64,000 nucleotides of DNA, taken from the NCBI RefSeq assembly GCF_964340395.1, contig NC_135550.1, positions 31,121,676-31,185,675 of the forward strand, written 5' to 3'. The notes beneath the pieces are model-generated. The model made no database searches. It worked only from the letters and a program-made list of their open reading frames with translations, and was not told where the DNA came from. A program made the position numbers and the translations under genes. Below are positions 57,698-64,000 of the stretch, piece by piece (position 1 is the stretch's first letter; each line of letters starts with the position of its first letter). This DNA is from Glandiceps talaboti (taxonomy: Eukaryota; Hemichordata; Enteropneusta; Spengelidae).

Positions 57698-57767
57698 CCA
57701 GACAGCCAGCCAGCCAGCCAGCCAGACAGCAAGACAGCCAGCCAGACAGACAGACAGCCAGACAGAC

Positions 57768-57812
<45 letters not shown>
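57650..57812. repeat. AC / AGCC / AGAC compound microsatellite
   Basis: A CA dinucleotide run followed by CAGC- and CAGA-type tetranucleotides. Confidence 0.96.
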
Positions 57813-59453
57813 GGCATACTCATCCGCACAAACCACCAAGAATCAACAGGTGGCTGATTTTTAGACAAATTCACTTGGAAAATGATGACAGGAAACAGAA
57901 AACCGCTACGGGGAAAATCCGCGTTGTTCGATAGAGTCAAAGTGAACGACACTCTTCTCACTTGAAATGTAGCAAATTTAATCAACCCCAAACTAGGGCT
58001 TCAACTCTACCCTTTGACCACCGACGATCGGTGTTCAGTTTTCTATGATCGAGCCTAGCCTTCCTATTCTGTTCAAATGTATTTCTGACATTCTTACACA
58101 ACACTTCACGAATTTCGAACTTGATAGCAACCTTTTCTTGTATCCCACGACGAATGATAATGTTAATTGATGTGGGTGACGGGTTTTGTGGACATTAACA
58201 TTCAATAGTTTTTAAATTGCTTCTTAAGAATCTAACGTAGACTAATAAAGCTACTAAATGTAATTACCCCAGTAAACACAATGGGTAATCACGCCAGTGA
58301 TGCCTTCAGGCATCAAATTTAGAATGAGTACAGTGCCACCATAGCTAATAGTATATGGCAATAACAAATGGGACTGTTTACTTTCCGACACTGTAATTAC
58401 GAGTGTCTGGTGCAATGCTCCCCGTTTGGAGGTGGGGATGATGTGAATACACCGATATATGAAGTGTGTTTCTGACTAACACTTCTAACTCATGTCAGAA
58501 AATGTTTGTTAGTCCACCCTGTTACATATACCCAAGAAGGCATGGATGAATTCATGTTGGGTTACAATTATTCAAGTTATGTAACCTTTTAGTCTAAAAC
58601 TTGGGACGCAATTTTCACGTCCGAAAAAGAGAGTGGATTGTTTTATGCTACCATGCTGAAGGAGTCAATTGCATTAGCCGAACACTACACCTTCATCACC
58701 CTCCTCACCCCCAACCCCATCTTCTGGTGGTGTTGCTGGTAGCGGCAGGAGGGAGAAGGGGGCTTTTTGTACATGGATGTCCCGCATATAATTAAACATT
58801 CCTATTCGGAATTTGATGGATCCTAGATGGAAGGTTGGACACGGCCACCCCTCCATCTGCCGTATGCACATAAATCTGCCTCTTTAGCATTTAGAAAGGA
58901 TCTGACATTTGATACAGATAATTGTAATGAAAGCAGATGTACTCCTCACCCTACAATTATCATTTTTGAAAAAGGCATGCTTACTGCAGCATACCACAAA
59001 TCTATTTGTGCTGGTACAGGACATAGAGAGCTTGTCTCCAACGGAAGTCTATACAACATGTATATATCTCAGCGCGTAGGGTTGTGAACACAGGGTCGTC
59101 AATGAGAAACGAGGTATAGGTATGATTAGGTAACTGAATGGGACGAAAGTCGCACACTGTGTTTGCATTGACAGCGAATATGATACTTTTTGCTATATTT
59201 GTTCGACCTGTTTTAGTTTTCCCATTTGATACTTTTCATTTTTGTGCACGAAGTAAGAGGGATGTTTGAAGTACATAAACTGTAAACCAACGTGACGAAT
59301 TAAGCTTGTGTGTAATTATCTTATATCAATCAACGTTGGTGGCGTAGTCACACTCGTTCAAACTTGAATCGAAAGAGAACATTGCACTCTATCCTTACCG
59401 TTGACACTGAACGTTTGACAAATGTTGCCTATTTCTTTATTCAGTGTTTGTGC

Positions 59454-59455
<2 letters not shown>

Positions 59456-59542
<87 letters not shown>

Positions 59543-59546
59543 AGAG
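59456..59546. repeat. GT then GA microsatellite
   Basis: About 14 GT units joined directly to about 25 GA units. Confidence 0.97.
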
Positions 59547-59924
59547 AGGGAGGGCTGTGAAGATAACAGATCTTTGTAATGGAGTTAATACTCTCTAAGT
59601 GAAAGTGGAGGTCAACTCATCGTGTGTACGAGACGCTGGACATGGCTAACTTGTAAAAAGCAAAAACAATATATACAGTGTATGTGTGGTACTTGTATGA
59701 ATGGGTGACGTCACTGATTTTGTTGTGGGCCTTGAGATGAAAATACCTGTACAGATCGATGTTCAAGATTCAATCACATACCAGTAAGTGCCTTTGTGAT
59801 GTAATTAATAGGTAAACATTCACGGAAATACACGCATTGTATTCGACAGTTCTAATTACACCAAGGGTGAATGAATTCAAAATAGAATTCATTGTGAACT
59901 TAGTATGGTATTATGCACTCATAC

Positions 59925-60085
59925 AACGAATAACACCACTGAGGTAAAGCACTTTTTCTATGTGCTACACTCGTTTATAGCATTCATATCAAGTGTAAAA
60001 GTGTTCTGTTTCAATTAGATTATTTACAAGCATAGCATGTGGCCCTTCTAATGTGGTCAATTAGTAAATGAAACAGACTAAATTA
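59925..60085 (-). repeat. Dispersed repeat, inverted copy 2
   Basis: Reverse complement of the 53.9-kb repeat, with the same order of marker words. Confidence 0.75.
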
Positions 60086-61158
60086 ATTAATAAATTCAAT
60101 TTGAGTAATACTTTTACACTTGATATCGATGTCGATTGTGGTACAAACAGGAAACGCTTACTTTGGTGTTATGGGTTGTACTGTAAGACATGTACACAGA
60201 TAATTAGATAACTCCTTACATATATCAATTCAAGTTTGCGTTCTGATGGACCTTAGTAGTTCACCTTGTAATAAAACTGCATCAAACTAGTGACATATCA
60301 AAACACTTGTTAGTAAACATGGCGTAGAAATCCATAATCGAATGTGCACTTAAATAATGAGAATGATATTGCACAAGTAACTAACTACTATCTATTTCTA
60401 GGCCATAGAACTGTTCAAATGTGGGAAGTTATATTTCTGTACTATTTGATTTATGACTGTACTTTTTTATTTGTTGCTGTATGCCACTGCGATGGATTCA
60501 CTCCTTTTTGAGATACGACCTTAGTGAAATATAGTCCCTACATGTATCTTTGTAGTACGTCTTTTATGTCGATATACCAACTAGCATTCCCCAAGGTAAG
60601 CCTCTATGTTCTACACTTATAGTAATCCGCTGTGCGTGTGTGCGCATAAGATTAATTACGACGTTATATAATTTGATCCGTAAATTTCCCCTCCGGGACT
60701 TTTTGGATGATTTTAGGGGCTTTACATTGCAACAATTACATGTCAGTTAATTTTAAGCCGAAAATCCCCAGTATTTGTAAGCGAAGTGCTTCACGTCACC
60801 ACACAGTAAATGTAGTTTATTGATGTTTTGTTCAATGTTTATTACCCTAACAATTTAAACACCAAGTGTGTAAAAACTAAAAGTCTTAGTGAAAAGACAT
60901 CGTTACACACAATACTTTATTTGAAGGCCCGCAATAATTCAACATATTATTAACACCATTATCATATATCTTTGCAAAACTGTTTCTCAATTCCCTGGAA
61001 ATCAACAGTAACAAAACTAACCCAGATATCTTACACTAACCACATTGGGGAAATGTAAGAGGGTGGGGCTGAGCTCATGTTAAAGTAGTGGAAAGGCTGT
61101 ATTCGCAAACTGTAGATTCTTTATGCCAAGTGCGCGGTATCGCTTACTCGTTCAACGT

Positions 61159-61290
61159 ACCAGCATACCTTGATGAATTCTATATGAGTAGTACCAGTAT
61201 ACCTTGATAGCGTCTATATGAGTAGTACCAGTATACATTGATAGACTTTATATGTGTAGTACCAGTATACCTTGATATACTCTATATGTG
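61159..61290. repeat. 33/34-bp tandem repeat
   Basis: 'taccag(c/t)atac' recurs at 61159, 61192, 61226 and 61260. Confidence 0.9.
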
Positions 61291-62113
61291 TAGTCTCGTT
61301 GACAAGACTGACGACCTCACTCCATGACTGAACCAATTCGTGAGATCAAATTTTAATCAGTCGATGCTCAATATCCAGTGAAGGAGTTTATGTGTCGTCC
61401 CAAAAGAAAATGATATAGAGCAACTTGAAGTTGGTGAATTTTGTAAATGAAATTATAAACTGTACCTATAGACAAGACCATACATCCCCTTTTTTATCCG
61501 ATTCAGCGTTATTTAACTTGTCGTTGATACTGTGCTGAGAGAATATTTATTTTCTAATAAAAGACAAAAAGGCAATCATCAATCATTATGTTGCAAACCG
61601 TCTGGTAAATTTATTTCGTAAAAAATGTAAAATGTGTAACATGTATATGAGAAACTAGTACACAACCGAAAAGAACCGACAGTCAAAGTATTCATACTAG
61701 TGGTATTTATGATGCAATAATAGGTCTTGAGTGTGCTATCTTTATCATCTTCATCATCGCCCTTACCCAGTAGTGACTCATGAAATAAAGTTGTCCCTTA
61801 TTTGACACAGAGTTGTTACAAATCACATTATCAGCTTTAATCAAAATTTACGTATTATATTTAGCCGTGATTTCACTATATTTTATATAAAAGGTATCCA
61901 TTTTTCTATTTAACTTACGTCCAACAAATGAAAAATATCTATCTACTTGAAGTACGGCTCTTTTTCTATGTATCAAATTATTTTCAGTGCTGTAATTTAG
62001 GATGCATTCACTAGTAGTACAGTCAAAGGATTGCTTCGTCCGCTCCGTTAATTGCGATGGTATTATCCGATGGTATGTTTAAGTTGCTGTGTGTGATATT
62101 CGTCTCTGTCCAT

Positions 62114-62154
62114 CTATTCCCGATTATGGCAAACAGCACATTCTTGGTTGCAGA
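62114..62154 (-). CDS. C-type lectin B terminal exon (CxxxCxxC tail)
   Basis: Acceptor TTTTACAG/TCT. Encodes VCNQECAVCHNRE and stop TAG (62114-62116), parallel to ECADECVACM in gene A. Confidence 0.8.
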
Positions 62155-63344
62155 CTGTAAAACATAATGTATATTTAATTTATAAGGATAAAGTTATATC
62201 AGAGTCATTTTAACTGAAATTTTCATTTGCAAACCTGTATAAGTTTTGAAAAGTTACCTTTCAGGTATTAGTCTACCTGCGTCGATTAGAAACTGTCACA
62301 TCATATAGTAAGCTGAATATTACATAGTCATTAAGTATCCCAATATTTTGTTTTATTCATGGTAGCTACTTAAAACACATGGCCCACACTCTTGTTTCTA
62401 AAAACAGTGTATTTATCCTGCCATTGGACTGCTATTGTAAAACTCTGACGGGCACTACGACTAAGCTATGCACGTTCAGTAAAACTGAGCACGATTTCCC
62501 TCTTGCTATAAATATAAAGAAACCAAATTTTGACATACGTGAGTGAAAGTACATTTATTTGATTGAGATGCTAACTTCTCATTCTCAGCACAATTTAAGA
62601 AACCAAATGATGTAAACTGCACAATAGCAGGCTGCTAACGAGAAGTTTAATTCTCGAAAACAGCCACTTAAAACTATACAACTTATACATACCAAGGTGT
62701 TTTGGAAGTTGTGATATTTCTTAATTGTCTTCCTTGCACTTAGACAAGCACCCCAGACTTCTGCTAGTCATCTACTAATTATTATCTCCTTTGACTAGAC
62801 TGTCTACAATATCCGAGAGTTGAAGTGTTCGACATTTTAAAAGGGTTTGAAAGATTTTTAAAAAAAATGTGAACGTAAGTTGCAGCCTTGAAGTGATTGG
62901 CTATTGTATTGTCTTTTCTCGTTGTACAATCTTTGCTAAGAATGAGAAGGGAGAGAGACCCACACAGTTTCCGATCATCTTTAAAGTTTGTAATGATATG
63001 GTGTGTGGTTGTTATTTTCCTTTCATATCGAACTATGTTTAATTGAAGCATGTTGAATAACACTTAGCATCCGGTAGAACTCTCGCCAAGAATTTAGGAA
63101 GAACACTACGACATTATCTTTTAGGTATTAATAAGTACATCCATCCCAGGCCTCTTTATGCATATATAACCATAACATACTGTGTTCGCTCAGATTTGTT
63201 TCTTAATAATTGTTACTGTGTACACTGATTTCAGTGGACTGTCTGACCATAGTTACAAGTTGATACTTACCGTCGTATTCACACATGTAAGCCTTAGGTC
63301 TGAAATTACAGTAGTCATCGTCCCAAGCAAAGTTTCGATTTTTC
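62114..63344 (-). CDS. C-type lectin paralogue (gene B), 3' part only
   Basis: Two exons resemble the end of lectin A. Exon 63271-63344 (74 bp, same phase) encodes KNRNFAWDDDYCNFRPKAY then MCEYD. Exon 62114-62154 encodes VCNQECAVCHNRE then TAG. The main CTLD exon and signal peptide must lie right of position 64000. WDD replaces WND as in gene A. The shared exon layout and CxxxCxxC tail indicate local gene duplication. Confidence 0.85.
63271..63344 (-). CDS. C-type lectin B penultimate exon
   Basis: Acceptor TTGCAG/GAA, donor GACG/GTAAGT. It carries AWDDDYC and MCE, the last two CTLD cysteines. Confidence 0.88.
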
Positions 63345-64000
63345 CTGCAAGAAGATAAGAAAGAGCATTGTACAGAACAGCAAATTTAACATTGAAATGT
63401 GGCGGTATACATTCATCATAAATTTAAACACCATATTAGGACATATTGGCCAATGAATAATAACTAGTGTAAAACAGTCATCACGTGGTAGAGGTATGGA
63501 TAATGTATTCTTTTGTTTTTTAATTGGGAATTTGTGGAATGCTGACAGGTAAGTACAGTAACATGAAAATAACAACAGAACTTTAATTTGTACAATAGTT
63601 ACAGTTACGGCTATTGGGTCTTTAACAAACTCATTAAAAAAATTTCCAAGGAAATTCATAGATGGTTCGCTCTCAATTTTGCCTGGAAGAAACCAACATG
63701 TCAGGAGAAAACCCTAAGTTGGTCAGCATTATCAAACTGGACAATTCTCTTTATATGTTTATAGTAGTCACTCTAACCATGTCATTAGTGAAGGGGTTTG
63801 AACTATGCATATGGCTAGAGTGATGATAGGTAAGTAAACTGGACGAGAAATTGTATTGTACTCAGAGTTTATTTAGCAAAATCGCCACACTGGAAGACTG
63901 TAGTGGTATTTACCTGTCAATGTCCAGACTATATATACATGTAATTATTCAAATGGAGAGAAGGAATGGTTGAAATAACAGTAATCATTGAGAGATTTTG

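Overview
This is animal nuclear DNA: AT-rich, dense in simple repeats, with genes split into many short exons bounded by canonical GT/AG sites. No prokaryotic gene organisation is present. Protein similarity and repeat content suggest a marine invertebrate, perhaps a deuterostome such as a hemichordate or cephalochordate, though a lophotrochozoan cannot be excluded. The phylum is an inference, not something read directly.

Layout. Positions 1-40126 (minus strand) carry most of one gene, the catalytic alpha subunit of the Ral GTPase-activating protein complex (RALGAPA1/2 orthologue). I placed 29 consecutive exons whose phases all join, giving 1,483 residues from the start Met; the C-terminal Rap/Ran-GAP domain lies beyond the left edge. 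A 470-bp divergent promoter (40127-40596) separates it from a complete four-exon NPC2 gene on the plus strand (40597-45438), which encodes the lysosomal/secreted sterol carrier. Next comes a repeat-rich intergenic stretch, then a complete four-exon secreted C-type lectin gene on the minus strand (49437-54366). The last two coding exons of a paralogous lectin lie at 62114-63344, with its 5' part off the right edge.

Notable structure. (1) Four miniature palindromes of 24-32 bp share the arm catagaccctcc, differ in their loops, and each is bounded by its own 7-bp direct repeat. They look like a transposable element reduced to almost nothing but its terminal inverted repeats. (2) At five RALGAPA exons (5, 6, 17, 23, 24) the exon 3' edge plus its splice donor has been copied locally. 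At exons 6 and 24 the extra donors stay in frame; at exon 17 there are eight donors spaced exactly 83 bp apart. (3) Both lectins end in a separate tiny exon encoding a CxxxCxxC tail. (4) Several fold-back or MITE-like elements, two CR1/jockey-type LINE 3' fragments and many mini- and microsatellites fill the introns.

The three gene types are not an operon and need not cooperate. The only likely regulatory link is the shared divergent promoter of RALGAPA and NPC2; the lectins appear to be part of a local cluster. All exon boundaries were placed by eye from protein similarity and splice consensus. UTRs are not resolved.
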